A model generated the notes under the pieces. It searched no databases, had not been told where the DNA came from, and saw only the letters and a program-made list of their open reading frames with translations. A DNA stretch of 25,000 nucleotides from Thioalkalivibrio nitratireducens (GTDB lineage Bacteria; Pseudomonadota; Gammaproteobacteria; Ectothiorhodospirales; Ectothiorhodospiraceae). A program made the translations under genes and the position numbers. Location of the stretch: the NCBI GenBank assembly GCA_011390385.1, contig JAABSN010000018.1, positions 1-25,000 of the forward strand. The letters are read 5' to 3'. Of this stretch, positions 1 to 7,401 are shown piece by piece; within the stretch, counting starts at the first letter, position 1; every line of letters begins with the position of its first letter.

Positions 1-807
1 GTCGCTGACTGGTTGGCGGTGGACACCATCGCCGCGGCCGAGGCCGTTCCCCGGGATTGGCGGTTTCCAGCAATCCTGAAGACTGCGCGGCTGGGTTATG
101 ACGGCAAGGGGCAGGTGCCCGTGCCGGGGGCGGAAGTGGTTGCCGAGGCGTACCTGCAGTTGGGCGGGGTGCCCTGTGTCCTGGAGCAGCGGATCGAACT
201 CGAGCGCGAGATCTCGGTGGTTCTGGCGCGCGATCCGGCGGGCCATTGCCGCTCCTTCCCCGTTGCGGAAAACCTGCATCGCAATGGGGTGCTGCATCTG
301 ACCCGAGTGCCGGCCAGGGTCGACGCCGCAGTCCGGATTCGCGCCGAGGCCATCGCACAGCGGGTGGCTGAACATCTCGATTACTGCGGGGTGCTCGCGG
401 TCGAGTTCTTTCTGACCCGTTCGGGGGAACTCCTGGTCAACGAGATCGCCCCTCGGCCACACAACTCCGGTCATTACACACTGGATGCCGTGACCGTCTC
501 CCAGTTCGAGCAACAGGTCCGCGCGGTCTGCGGACTCGCTCTTGCCCCGGCCGAATTGACCACACCGGTGGCGATGATCAACCTTCTCGGTGATCTGTGG
601 CCGGCTGGCCGGGAGTTGCCCGATTTGTCGGGTCTTCTCAACCAGGGAAGGGCGAGACTGCATCTGTATGGCAAGCGCGTGGCACGGGCGGGGCGCAAGA
701 TGGGGCATGTGAATGTTCTCGGGGTTGCGGGCGAACGAGATGCGACCGAATCCGTGCAGCTTGCCGAGTCCCTCTGGTCGCAACTGTCTCAGGGGGGGGT
801 GCCATGA
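1..807 (+). CDS. purK: N5-carboxyaminoimidazole ribonucleotide synthase (5' partial)
   Basis: This cytosolic enzyme converts AIR, bicarbonate and ATP to N5-CAIR in purine synthesis; purE, its usual partner, would lie upstream outside the window. The reading frame is open from base 1, so the N-terminal part is missing and 268 residues remain. Visible are the ATP-grasp core (ILKTARLGYDGKGQ near residue 26), the EREISV strand, the FPVAENLHRNG segment, the metal- and ATP-binding stretch NEIAPRPHNSGHYT, and the C-terminal domain ending LYGKRVARAGRKMGHVNVLG, all typical of PurK. The TGA stop overlaps the ATG of the next gene (ATGA), so the two are probably co-translated. A run of eight G lies at 792-799, close to the stop. 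Identification is secure; only the N-terminus is unknown. Confidence 0.96.
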   Translation, partial: VADWLAVDTIAAAEAVPRDWRFPAILKTARLGYDGKGQVPVPGAEVVAEAYLQLGGVPCVLEQRIELEREISVVLARDPAGHCRSFPVAENLHRNGVLHLTRVPARVDAAVRIRAEAIAQRVAEHLDYCGVLAVEFFLTRSGELLVNEIAPRPHNSGHYTLDAVTVSQFEQQVRAVCGLALAPAELTTPVAMINLLGDLWPAGRELPDLSGLLNQGRARLHLYGKRVARAGRKMGHVNVLGVAGERDATESVQLAESLWSQLSQGGVP

Positions 808-1430
808 GTCTTTCGGGGGTCGATCTTCGGGACCGCGGGCAACGCGAACGGCTCAAGCGCGAACTGAAGGCCGACCTTCGGTTCAGCGAGGTCCTGAATG
901 GTGAGCGCCTGGAATTCGTGACCACCTGGGGTCTGTTTTCCCCGCGCCGCATCGACGACGGAACACGGTTGCTGCTCGATCACACCGAAATTGCCGCGAC
1001 GGACCGCTGTCTGGATCTCGGTTGCGGGTACGGTCCGATCGGTCTTGCCTTCGCGCGCAAGGCTCATGCCGGTCACTGCACGCTGATCGACAAGGATTTC
1101 GTGGCGGTCGAGTACAGCCGCCGGAATGCCGAGCTGAATCGTCTGGGCAATGTCGACTGTCTGCTGAGCAATGGTTTCGCCCAGATCGCAGGACGTGATT
1201 TCGATGTGATCGCGTCGAATCTTCCTGCGAAAGTGGGGCGGGAACTGCTGTACACCTACCTGCTCGATGCCTGGGACCAGTTGAACGCGGACGGTCGCCT
1301 CTATGTCGTAACCATCACCGGCCTGCGACGTTTCATCGAGAAGGGGTTCAAGGAAGTCTTCGGGAATTACGAAAAGCTGAAGCAGGGGCGGGACTATACG
1401 GTCGCACTGGCGCGACGCGAGCGGGACTGA
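804..1430 (+). CDS. Class I SAM-dependent methyltransferase, RsmC/MTS-like
   Basis: A 208-residue protein with a Rossmann methyltransferase core. Residues 40-60 resemble the entry segment of RsmC-type MTS domains (TTWGLFSPRRIDDGTRLLL). Motif I, the SAM site, is DLGCGYGPIG at 71-80. The position of the usual catalytic NPPxH/NPPY motif reads SNLPAKVG at 138-145, so the expected second Pro is displaced and the aromatic or His residue is absent. RsmC and related enzymes methylate an exocyclic amine of guanine in rRNA; the altered motif makes the substrate uncertain, and no named gene is assigned. The start is the ATG overlapping the purK stop, preceded by a G-rich run that can serve as the ribosome-binding site. 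It is coupled to purK; a functional link is not evident. Confidence 0.85.
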   Translation: MSLSGVDLRDRGQRERLKRELKADLRFSEVLNGERLEFVTTWGLFSPRRIDDGTRLLLDHTEIAATDRCLDLGCGYGPIGLAFARKAHAGHCTLIDKDFVAVEYSRRNAELNRLGNVDCLLSNGFAQIAGRDFDVIASNLPAKVGRELLYTYLLDAWDQLNADGRLYVVTITGLRRFIEKGFKEVFGNYEKLKQGRDYTVALARRERD

Positions 1431-1484
1431 CCTTACGGCCTACCCGGCCCGCGCCGGCCGGCCGTCCCCAACAGGGATCGATCC

Positions 1485-2150
1485 ATGCATCATATCGATG
1501 TCCTTTTTCCCATCTGGCTGCAGGTCGTGGGCACCATCGGACTGGCTGTCCTGCTGGTCTGGATGTTGCGCGGCATGACCTGGGACGAGGTGTTCGTTCC
1601 TGGTCGCATTCAGCATTTCCTGCTTGCCGCGCTCGTGCTCGTGGTGATCTGGAGCATGCGCGCGGAGGCGGTCGACGGCCTGCCGATGCATTTCCTGGGC
1701 GTGGTCGCCATCACGCTGATCTTCGGCTGGCGTCTGGCAATCCTGATGGTCTTCCTGGTCAACGTCGTGCTCGCGTTCATCGGAGTACTGGAGCCGATGC
1801 AGGTGCCGCTGACCGTCCTGGTTTCCGGGGTGGCGCCGGTGCTTGCGACATGGGGGTTGTTGCAACTGAGCGAGCGCCGCCTGCCGCCACACATGTTCAT
1901 CTACCTCTACGTGGTTGGCTTCTTCGGGGGTGTGCTGTCGGTGCTGGTGGTGATGGCCGGCAATTCGCTGGTCTACGGTCTCTTTACGGATGTGCCCTGG
2001 GAGTCTATCTTGAGGGAGTATCTGCAATATACACCGTTGCTGGTACTACCGGAGGGGGTACTGAACGGCATGATCATCACCGGCCTGGTCATGTTCCGGC
2101 CCGAATGGGTGATCACCTATTCGGATGCTCGGTATGTCGATGGTCGTTAA
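1485..2150 (+). CDS. CbiM-like energy-coupling-factor permease-type membrane protein
   Basis: A 221-residue hydrophobic protein with about six membrane segments (near residues 8-28, 42-58, 68-100, 108-130, 138-165 and 185-205). Its overall pattern, including the loop SERRLPPHMFIYLYVVGFFGG and the C-terminal segment LLVLPEGVLNGMIITGLVMFRPEW, fits the CbiM/PF01891-type energy-coupling-factor S-component family found in many gammaproteobacteria without a complete transporter beside it. CbiM proteins bind cobalt or nickel with an N-terminal MHI(M/A)xG sequence; here the N-terminus is MHHIDVLFP, which keeps a His pair but not the classic motif. No ATPase or T-component gene is adjacent. A Shine-Dalgarno AGGGA lies 7 nt before the ATG. 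The substrate is unknown; family membership is fairly sure. Confidence 0.75.
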   Translation: MHHIDVLFPIWLQVVGTIGLAVLLVWMLRGMTWDEVFVPGRIQHFLLAALVLVVIWSMRAEAVDGLPMHFLGVVAITLIFGWRLAILMVFLVNVVLAFIGVLEPMQVPLTVLVSGVAPVLATWGLLQLSERRLPPHMFIYLYVVGFFGGVLSVLVVMAGNSLVYGLFTDVPWESILREYLQYTPLLVLPEGVLNGMIITGLVMFRPEWVITYSDARYVDGR

Positions 2151-2165
2151 TGCGCGGTTCAGCCA

Positions 2166-2185
2166 GCCTGCACTAATCTGCAGGC
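2166..2185. repeat. 7-bp hairpin upstream of the cytochrome c gene
   Basis: A perfect inverted repeat, GCCTGCA - CTAATC - TGCAGGC, lies 16 bp past the permease stop and about 54 bp before the cytochrome c start. On the plus strand it is followed by A-rich, not T-rich, sequence, so it is not a canonical intrinsic terminator. It may stabilise the cytochrome mRNA 5' end or act as a weak terminator for the permease. Confidence 0.4.
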
Positions 2186-2226
2186 GGAAAAACACAGAAA
2201 CCGAAGTTTCCACCGCTCATTCCTTG

Positions 2227-2233
2227 AAGGAGG
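2227..2233 (+). promoter_or_regulatory. Ribosome-binding site that decides the cytochrome c start
   Basis: AAGGAGG is a near-perfect Shine-Dalgarno sequence. The first in-frame ATG (2234) abuts it with no spacer. The second ATG (2240) sits 6 nt downstream, the usual spacing, and is the likely start. Confidence 0.75.
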
Positions 2234-2239
2234 ATGAAA

Positions 2240-2557
2240 ATGAAGAAGTTCATGTTGATCGCAGCCGGGATCATGATGGCGGCTGGCATGGCGACCGCCC
2301 ATGCCGGCGATGCAGACGTCGGCAAGGACAAGTATGCATCGTCTGGCTGCATGGGCTGCCATGGCCCGACCGGGCAGGGACAGGCCATCTTCCCGAAGGT
2401 TGCCGGAAAGGATGCGGAATATCTCGCGGAAACCCTGGGGAAGTACCGCGCGGGTGAGGCGGTTGGACCGAACAGCGCACTGATGATGCCGCATGCGATG
2501 AACCTGAGTGACGCGGATATCGACAACCTGGCCGCCTATATGGCCTCGTTGGACTGA
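2240..2557 (+). CDS. Exported small class I cytochrome c (c5/c553-like)
   Basis: A 105-residue periplasmic electron carrier. Residues 1-22 (MKKFMLIAAG... to AHA) form a Sec signal peptide with likely cleavage before GDADVG. The mature protein has one haem-binding CxxCH motif, CMGCH at 37-41, followed by GPTGQGQ; MMPHAM at 82-87 supplies the probable axial Met. The C-terminal helix (DADIDNLAAYMASL) is typical of one-haem class I cytochromes of about 80 mature residues. The start at 2240 is chosen from the AAGGAGG site; an alternative ATG at 2234 adds only MK. It appears to be its own transcription unit with a hairpin after the stop. Its redox partner (a terminal oxidase or a sulfur-oxidation enzyme) cannot be deduced here. 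Confidence 0.93.
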   Translation: MKKFMLIAAGIMMAAGMATAHAGDADVGKDKYASSGCMGCHGPTGQGQAIFPKVAGKDAEYLAETLGKYRAGEAVGPNSALMMPHAMNLSDADIDNLAAYMASLD

Positions 2558-2576
2558 CCCGAGAGGTTGATGTCCC

Positions 2577-2611
2577 GGGTGGAAAACCCTGATCATCGGG
2601 GTTTTCCACCC
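2577..2611 (+). terminator. Strong hairpin after the cytochrome c gene
   Basis: A perfect 12-bp stem (GGGTGGAAAACC at 2577-2588 pairing with GGTTTTCCACCC at 2600-2611), closed by a further C-G pair around TGATCATCG, begins 20 bp after the stop. No T tract follows, so termination may be Rho-assisted or the hairpin may protect the mRNA 3' end. Confidence 0.55.
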
Positions 2612-2675
2612 AGCGTGAAGCCGTCCGAGCGTTGCTCGTGGCGGCTTTGCTTTTTCGTATCGCCTGGATTGCGTT

Positions 2676-2704
2676 TTGCCTCGTGACGGGCCTTCCGGTA
2701 AAGT
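2676..2704 (+). promoter_or_regulatory. Candidate sigma-70 promoter for rpe
   Basis: TTGCCT (2676-2681) and TAAAGT (2699-2704) are separated by 17 bp, each matching 4 of 6 consensus bases, 65 bp before the rpe start and downstream of the cytochrome hairpin. Prediction only. Confidence 0.35.
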
Positions 2705-2769
2705 CTTGCGGCTATCCTTTCCGCCCACGGCTGGGTGCGTAAAAACCGGCTCTGACTTCGAGGTTTCTC

Positions 2770-3459
2770 ATGGCCCTTCCTGACCTGATTGCTCCGTCCA
2801 TCCTCTCCGCCGATTTCGCACGCCTGGGCGAAGAGGTCGATAACGTCCTGCGCGCCGGAGCTGACATCGTGCATTTCGACGTCATGGACAATCACTACGT
2901 ACCCAATCTGACCATTGGTCCCCTGGTCTGCGAGGCTCTGCGCAAGCACGGTGTCACCGCACCCATCGATGTGCACCTGATGGTCAAGCCGGTCGACCGG
3001 ATCATTCCCGATTTCGCCCAGGCGGGAGCGAGTTACATTACCTTCCATCCCGAAGCTTCGGAGCACATCGACCGCACCCTGCAGTTGATCAAGAACGAGG
3101 GTTGCAAGGCCGGGCTGGTATTCAATCCCGCAACCCCCTTGTCGCATCTCGACTACGTGATGGACAAGATCGACATGATCCTGCTGATGTCGGTCAACCC
3201 GGGCTTCGGCGGCCAGTCCTTCATACCTGCGACACTCGACAAGCTGCGCGAGGCGCGCCAGCGGATCAATGATTCGGGGCGCGAAATCCGGCTCGAGATC
3301 GACGGTGGAGTGAAGGCGAACAATATCCGCGAGATCAAGGCCGCCGGCGCGGATACCTTCGTTGCCGGGTCCGCAATCTTCGGTGCCGCGAGCGATACCG
3401 ACCCGAACCATTACGACAGCATCGTGCAGAAGATGCGCGACGAACTGGCGAAGGCCTGA
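2770..3459 (+). CDS. rpe: Ribulose-phosphate 3-epimerase
   Basis: Interconverts D-ribulose 5-phosphate and D-xylulose 5-phosphate in the pentose phosphate (and Calvin) pathway; cytosolic TIM barrel. The 229-residue protein has normal family length. Family motifs are intact: [16 protein letters not shown] at the N-terminus, [17 protein letters not shown] from residue 35 with the catalytic and metal residues H35 and D37, DVHLMVKP with H69, the phosphate-loop region [12 protein letters not shown], and LEIDGGVK with the second acid D178. It is followed after 7 bp by gph, an arrangement common in proteobacteria where Gph and Rpe form an operon. A candidate promoter lies about 65 bp upstream. Confidence 0.98.
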   Translation: MALPDLIAPSILSADFARLGEEVDNVLRAGADIVHFDVMDNHYVPNLTIGPLVCEALRKHGVTAPIDVHLMVKPVDRIIPDFAQAGASYITFHPEASEHIDRTLQLIKNEGCKAGLVFNPATPLSHLDYVMDKIDMILLMSVNPGFGGQSFIPATLDKLREARQRINDSGREIRLEIDGGVKANNIREIKAAGADTFVAGSAIFGAASDTDPNHYDSIVQKMRDELAKA

Positions 3460-3466
3460 TACCAGG

Positions 3467-4159
3467 ATGCCGGTCGTGAATCTCCCCCGTCCCCGGATGA
3501 TCCTGATCGATCTCGATGGCACGCTGGTCGACAGCGTTCCGGATCTGGCGTTCAGCGTCGATGCCATGATGGACGAACTCGGGCTCCCTCGGCGCGGAGA
3601 ACCCGCGGTTCGAAACTGGGTTGGCAACGGCGTGGAGCGCCTGGTGCAGCGGGCTTTGGCGAATGACCTGGACGGCGAGCCGGATGCCGTTCTTTTCGCC
3701 CGGGCGCTGCCCGTGTTCATGCGGATCTATCTGGAAAACACGTCCCAGCGGAGCCGCCTTTACCCCGGCGTGCGCGCTGGTCTGGATCAGCTTCAGGCCG
3801 CGGGCTTCCGGTTGGGCTGTGTGACCAACAAGGCAGCGCAGTTCACCCTGCCGCTACTGCGGGACAAGGGAATTCTGGAATACTTTGCCGTGGTGATTTC
3901 CGGCGATACGCTGCCGCAGAAAAAACCCGATCCGGCGCCGTTGCTGCATGCGGCTGCCGAATTGGGCGTGAATCCCGGTGATTCACTGATGGTTGGCGAC
4001 TCGCGCAGCGATGTGAAGGCTGCCCGGGCCGCGGGTTTTCGAATCGTCTGCATGAGCTACGGCTACAATCACGGTGCGGACATCCGGGGCGAGAACCCCG
4101 ACGCGGTGCTGGATCGTCTCGACGAACTGCCGGGCCTTTTGCAGGCAAAAGTCGCATGA
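3467..4159 (+). CDS. gph: Phosphoglycolate phosphatase (HAD family)
   Basis: Hydrolyses 2-phosphoglycolate, a product of DNA-end repair and of RuBisCO oxygenation, to glycolate. The 230-residue HAD protein shows motif [10 protein letters not shown] (nucleophile D15, acid D17), a helical cap at about 25-90, motif II VTNK, motif [12 protein letters not shown], and motif [12 protein letters not shown]. The start chosen is ATG 3467, 7 bp after the rpe stop; the preceding CCAGG gives only a weak ribosome-binding site, which suits translation coupled to rpe. A slightly later ATG (residue 11) directly before the nucleophile motif is an alternative. It precedes trpE, as in the rpe-gph-trpE order of pseudomonads. 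Confidence 0.95.
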   Translation: MPVVNLPRPRMILIDLDGTLVDSVPDLAFSVDAMMDELGLPRRGEPAVRNWVGNGVERLVQRALANDLDGEPDAVLFARALPVFMRIYLENTSQRSRLYPGVRAGLDQLQAAGFRLGCVTNKAAQFTLPLLRDKGILEYFAVVISGDTLPQKKPDPAPLLHAAAELGVNPGDSLMVGDSRSDVKAARAAGFRIVCMSYGYNHGADIRGENPDAVLDRLDELPGLLQAKVA

Positions 4160-4280
4160 GCGCGCGTCAGGCGGCCGTGAGCACCCGATCGGGGGCGCTG
4201 GTCAGGGTCGTCGCAACACTGGCCGGGCAGCGGACTTCGGAACGATCGGCTTCCGGGGTTCCGCGATTTCCAGGCAGGCA

Positions 4281-5765
4281 ATGATGAGCCCCGGTCAATT
4301 CGATCGGCTCGTGGAAGAGGGCTACAACCGCATCCCACTGGTACGCGAAGTGCTCGCCGACCTCGACACACCGCTGTCGATCTTCCTGAAACTGGGCAAT
4401 GCACCCTACACCTATCTTTTCGAGTCCGTACAGGGCGGCGAGAAATGGGGCAGGTATTCGTTTATCGGCCTTCCGGCACGCACCCTGGTGCGTGTCCGCG
4501 GCCACCGGATCGAGGTCGAGACCGACCGTGTCGTGGTGGAGAGTCTGGACCACGAGGATCCGCTGGCCTGGATCGAGGAATTCCAGGCACGTTTCCAGGT
4601 GCCGGACCTCGATGGATTGCCCCGCTTCACCGGTGGTCTGGTCGGGTATTTCGGTTTCGAGACGGTGAAACTGATCGAACCGCGGCTGGCCGGGCAGGAA
4701 AAGCCCGATGCCCTCGGGTTGCCGGACATCCTGCTGCTGGTCTCCGATGAGGTCGTCGTGTTCGACAATCTGGCAGGCCGGCTCTATCTTGTCGTGCACG
4801 CCGATACGACTCGGCCCCACGGGCAGGCGGAAGCGTCCCTCCGCCTCGATCGCCTCGAGGCCCGCCTGGTCGAGTCACTGGAACGTCCCCAGCCCCACCC
4901 GCGGCCGCATGCCGTACCCGAGTATTCAGCCGGTTGGCCCGGGGCGGACTTCAGGGCTGCGGTCGCCCGTGCGCAGCAATACATCGTTGACGGTGACGTG
5001 ATGCAGGTTGTGCTCGCGCAGCGCATGAGTGTTCCGTTCAGTGCGCCACCGCTGGATCTCTACCGCTCGCTGCGCGGCCTGAACCCCTCGCCATACATGT
5101 TCTACATGGACCTGGGCGACCACCATGTAGTCGGTGCCTCGCCCGAGATTCTGGTACGGCTGGAGGACGACCGTGTCACGGTGCGGCCGATCGCCGGCAC
5201 TCGGCCCCGTGGTCGCAATCCCGAGGAGGATCAGGCTCTGGAGGCGGAGCTGCTGGCCGACCCCAAGGAACGGGCCGAACATCTGATGCTGATCGACCTC
5301 GGACGCAATGACGTCGGCCGCGTGAGCCGCACCGGCAGCGTAAGGGTGACCGATACGATGGTGGTGGAACGGTACTCGCACGTCATGCACATCGTGTCCA
5401 ATGTCGAGGGAGAGCTGCAGCCTGGCCTCAGTGCAATGGACGTGCTTCGCGCAACGTTTCCGGCCGGGACGGTGAGCGGTGCTCCGAAGATCCGCGCGCT
5501 CGAGATCATCGACGAGCTGGAACCGGTCAAGCGGGGCGTGTACGCTGGAGCGGTCGGGTATCTGTCATGGTCCGGCAATATGGACACAGCGATCGCGATT
5601 CGAACGGCGGTGCTCCACGATGGAAACCTGCATATACAGGCGGGAGCCGGGGTGGTCTACGATTCGGTGCCGGAGAACGAGTGGCAGGAAACCCTGAACA
5701 AGGGTCGTGCCGTGGTGCGGGCGGCCGAGATGGCGATCGCTGGATTGGGGCCGCGGCGCGTCTGA
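4281..5765 (+). CDS. trpE: Anthranilate synthase component I
   Basis: Catalyses the first committed step of tryptophan synthesis, chorismate plus ammonia to anthranilate, using ammonia from the TrpG glutaminase. The 494-residue length is normal. The N-terminal tryptophan-binding region includes TPLSIFLKL (30-38) and [16 protein letters not shown]. The catalytic chorismate-binding domain carries [48 protein letters not shown] and the closing [20 protein letters not shown]. Two ATG codons occur in tandem at 4281/4284; AGGCAGG just upstream is a modest ribosome-binding site. The 121-bp gap after gph shows no leader peptide with tandem Trp codons and no attenuator hairpin. trpG, trpD and trpC lie about 2.4 kb further on, separated by three unrelated genes. 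Confidence 0.98.
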   Translation: MMSPGQFDRLVEEGYNRIPLVREVLADLDTPLSIFLKLGNAPYTYLFESVQGGEKWGRYSFIGLPARTLVRVRGHRIEVETDRVVVESLDHEDPLAWIEEFQARFQVPDLDGLPRFTGGLVGYFGFETVKLIEPRLAGQEKPDALGLPDILLLVSDEVVVFDNLAGRLYLVVHADTTRPHGQAEASLRLDRLEARLVESLERPQPHPRPHAVPEYSAGWPGADFRAAVARAQQYIVDGDVMQVVLAQRMSVPFSAPPLDLYRSLRGLNPSPYMFYMDLGDHHVVGASPEILVRLEDDRVTVRPIAGTRPRGRNPEEDQALEAELLADPKERAEHLMLIDLGRNDVGRVSRTGSVRVTDTMVVERYSHVMHIVSNVEGELQPGLSAMDVLRATFPAGTVSGAPKIRALEIIDELEPVKRGVYAGAVGYLSWSGNMDTAIAIRTAVLHDGNLHIQAGAGVVYDSVPENEWQETLNKGRAVVRAAEMAIAGLGPRRV

Positions 5766-5788
5766 ACGAAGGTCCCGGGGCTGGCAAA

Positions 5789-6586
5789 ATGCTGCGTCCG
5801 ATACTCCTTGCAATCCTGTTGCTGCTTTCGTCTCCCGTGTTCGGGCAGGTGATGCTGCTGATCCCCGGATACCAGACGCAACAGCAGAGTCACCCGTTCC
5901 GCGACAGCGGCGCGACGATTCCTCTGGCCGCCTCCGGCTGGACCGATGGTGGACAGATGCTGCCCTCGTTGCGTGGTGTCGAGTTCGACCGTTCGCCAGA
6001 AGCCACTGGAAAACTTTTCTACACTCTGGTGATGCCGACCGAGCGCCCCGTTTCCATGCAGGCGGAATGGCTGAATCTGTATCTCGACGCCGTGACGCGG
6101 CGCCACCCCGAGGAGCCTGTCATCCTGGTAGCGCATTCGGTCGCCGGCATCGTGGCGCGCTACTCGCTGGTCACCCGAAAACGACCCGAGATCGCGTCCC
6201 TGGTCACCATCGCCAGTCCCCACGTCGACGGCAGCATGATCCAACTGGGCGATTTCTTCTGGCAGTCGCCGTTGGGTACCTATACCCCCCTGTTGAACCA
6301 GGCCGACCTGCGAAGTCTCCTCGAATTGTACTCGGGAATCAGCCCGAATCAGCCCGGAAACGTGCTGCGTTGGCTCAGTCATCAGACCCATCCGGATATC
6401 CGTTACGTGTCGATCGTTCGTCTGGCGGACACCCTTGTGGATCCGGTATTGCAGGACATGAATCGTGTTGCGGACCTTCGGGGGAAGGTCGAGATGTTGC
6501 TGAGCCCGGGTGGGCACGCGCTGGAAGCAGTGGACGGAACACTCCTGGCGGCACTTTTCTCGCACCAGCAGTTTCGTTCCCCTTGA
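5789..6586 (+). CDS. Exported alpha/beta hydrolase (lipase/PGAP1-like)
   Basis: A 265-residue secreted or periplasmic protein. Residues 1-20 (MLRPILLAILLLLSSPVFGQ) form a signal peptide. The mature part begins with a typical hydrolase strand and oxyanion loop (VMLLIPGYQTQQQ). The nucleophile elbow is VAHSVAG around S117, where the usual GHSxGG has Ala at both Gly sites. Candidate acid and base are D214 or D218 (RLADTLVDPV) and H243 (SPGGHALE), completing a triad in the right order. TIASPHVDG at 140-148 resembles the lid-base segment of triacylglycerol lipase and PGAP1-type esterases. Substrate is unknown. It starts 23 bp after trpE, but the export signal suggests a job separate from tryptophan synthesis. 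The ATG has no clear Shine-Dalgarno sequence. Confidence 0.8.
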   Translation: MLRPILLAILLLLSSPVFGQVMLLIPGYQTQQQSHPFRDSGATIPLAASGWTDGGQMLPSLRGVEFDRSPEATGKLFYTLVMPTERPVSMQAEWLNLYLDAVTRRHPEEPVILVAHSVAGIVARYSLVTRKRPEIASLVTIASPHVDGSMIQLGDFFWQSPLGTYTPLLNQADLRSLLELYSGISPNQPGNVLRWLSHQTHPDIRYVSIVRLADTLVDPVLQDMNRVADLRGKVEMLLSPGGHALEAVDGTLLAALFSHQQFRSP

Positions 6587-6599
6587 CGCGAAAGAGGCT

Positions 6600-6699
6600 G
6601 CGTAGGGTGCCGTGAGGCGAAGCCGAACCGCACCGGATCCGACGCCGATCTTCCAGACCTCGAGCGGTGCAATTTGCTGCGCTCATTGACGCCCTACGC
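6600..6699. repeat. Fold-back intergenic repeat (GCGTAGGG type)
   Basis: Imperfect inverted repeat in the 202-bp gap between two convergent genes. The left arm begins GCGTAGGGTG and contains GAGGCGAAGC and CGCACC; the right arm contains GGTGC and TGCGCTCA and ends CGCCCTACGC. The arms correspond over about 35 nt with scattered mismatches, around the palindrome CGGATCCG. It looks like a dispersed intergenic palindromic repeat family common in GC-rich proteobacteria; family assignment is from memory. Confidence 0.5.
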
Positions 6700-6716
6700 C
6701 TGCAGCTTTCATGTTT

Positions 6717-6740
6717 CCGGGCACCTCGCATGGTGCCCGG
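6717..6740. terminator. Hairpin between convergent genes
   Basis: Perfect 9-bp stem CCGGGCACC - TCGCAT - GGTGCCCGG, located between the convergent hydrolase (+) and Rrf2 regulator (-) genes and downstream of both. It is flanked by short T/A-rich stretches (ATGTTT before, TCCATTTCAT after) but no long T tract. It could act as a bidirectional terminator. A competing pairing, GTTTCCG (6713-6719) with CGGAAAC (6751-6757), is also possible. Confidence 0.5.
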
Positions 6741-6788
6741 TCCATTTCATCGGAAACTCTCGGCCTGCTGTTAGCCGAGGTCGTTGTC

Positions 6789-7268
6789 TCAGGCCGCGCT
6801 GTCGAAGATGAAATGGTGTCGGGGCCGGAACTGCCGTACATCCGGCTTGCCCATCACCTTCAGAACTTCGGGATGGTTCGCAAACTGGTCGAGCGTGATT
6901 CCGTCGAGGAAATCATGAAGTTGCTGGTCAAATTCATCCCAGAGGACCTCGGTGAGCGGTCGTTCCTCGTCGAGTTCATCCTGATGCTGCTTGAGTCGTG
7001 TCAGGTTCATGGTGTCACCGAGGGCATCGATGATGTTGGCGACACTGATACGCTCGGGGCGCCGGGCCAGGCGGTAACCGCCGCCTGGTCCGCGGATGCC
7101 TTCCACCAACCCGCCCTTGCGCAGCTTGGCAAACATCTGTTCGAGATAGGACATGGAAATCCCCTGACGCTCGGAGATCCCGATCAGCGTGACGGGACCA
7201 CTCCGCTCGTGGATGGCAATGTCCATCATGGCGGTGATGGCGAAGCGGCCCTTGGTCGAAAGTTTCAT
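6789..7268 (-). CDS. IscR-like Rrf2 family regulator lacking all Fe-S cysteines
   Basis: A 159-residue winged-helix DNA-binding protein close to IscR. It starts MKLSTKGRFAITAMMDIAIH and keeps the recognition region ISERQGISMSYLEQMFAKLRKGGLVEGIRGPGGGYRL (31-67) and the dimerisation helix. IscR normally binds a [2Fe-2S] cluster through three Cys and one His (92, 98, 104 and 107 in E. coli). This protein aligns there without gaps (R91 to W110), but those positions are L92, E98, P104 and E107, and the protein has no Cys at all, so cluster sensing by that route is impossible. The start is the ATG preceded by AAGGAG with 7-nt spacing. Its promoter holds a 25-nt element also found before erpA, which suggests autoregulation and control of Fe-S biogenesis. 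What signal it reads is unknown. Confidence 0.9.
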   Translation of the reverse strand: MKLSTKGRFAITAMMDIAIHERSGPVTLIGISERQGISMSYLEQMFAKLRKGGLVEGIRGPGGGYRLARRPERISVANIIDALGDTMNLTRLKQHQDELDEERPLTEVLWDEFDQQLHDFLDGITLDQFANHPEVLKVMGKPDVRQFRPRHHFIFDSAA

Positions 7269-7299
7269 GGCGGACTCCTTGATTTGGTGCTGTGAACGC

Positions 7300-7333
7300 A
7301 TTAAAGCAAAGACTGAGCAAATTAGTCAAGAAT
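7300..7333 (-). promoter_or_regulatory. Promoter and putative Rrf2 operator of the regulator gene
   Basis: Reading the minus strand, TTGACT (7329-7324) and TTTAAT (7305-7300) form a sigma-70 promoter with an 18-bp spacer, each box matching 5 of 6 consensus bases. Overlapping the -35 box is the 25-nt element ATTCTTGACTA-N6-TCAGTCTT (7333-7309), containing a GACT...AGTC dyad. It resembles, but is spaced differently from, the E. coli IscR type 1 site (recalled as GACT-N5-AGTC). The same element precedes erpA. It lies 40 nt before the ATG. Confidence 0.65.
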
Positions 7334-7401
7334 AAGACCGATTCTATTGTGTGATCCATGTCGCATCGGGCGCCCTCCCTTGGCTTCAGCCGCTCGTCGG
7401 C

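Noticed and set aside
2593..3720. A long minus-strand frame (375 codons) opposite rpe and gph.
   Set aside because: It is a shadow of two well-identified genes in high-GC DNA; its product shows no family pattern.
4160..4280. Possible trp leader peptide and attenuator before trpE.
   Set aside because: No short frame with tandem Trp codons and no terminator/antiterminator stems in the 121-bp gap.
6711..7295. A 194-codon open frame on the plus strand antisense to the Rrf2 regulator.
   Set aside because: It mirrors the regulator gene, has no ribosome-binding site and no recognisable protein; the minus-strand frame has clear IscR-like motifs.
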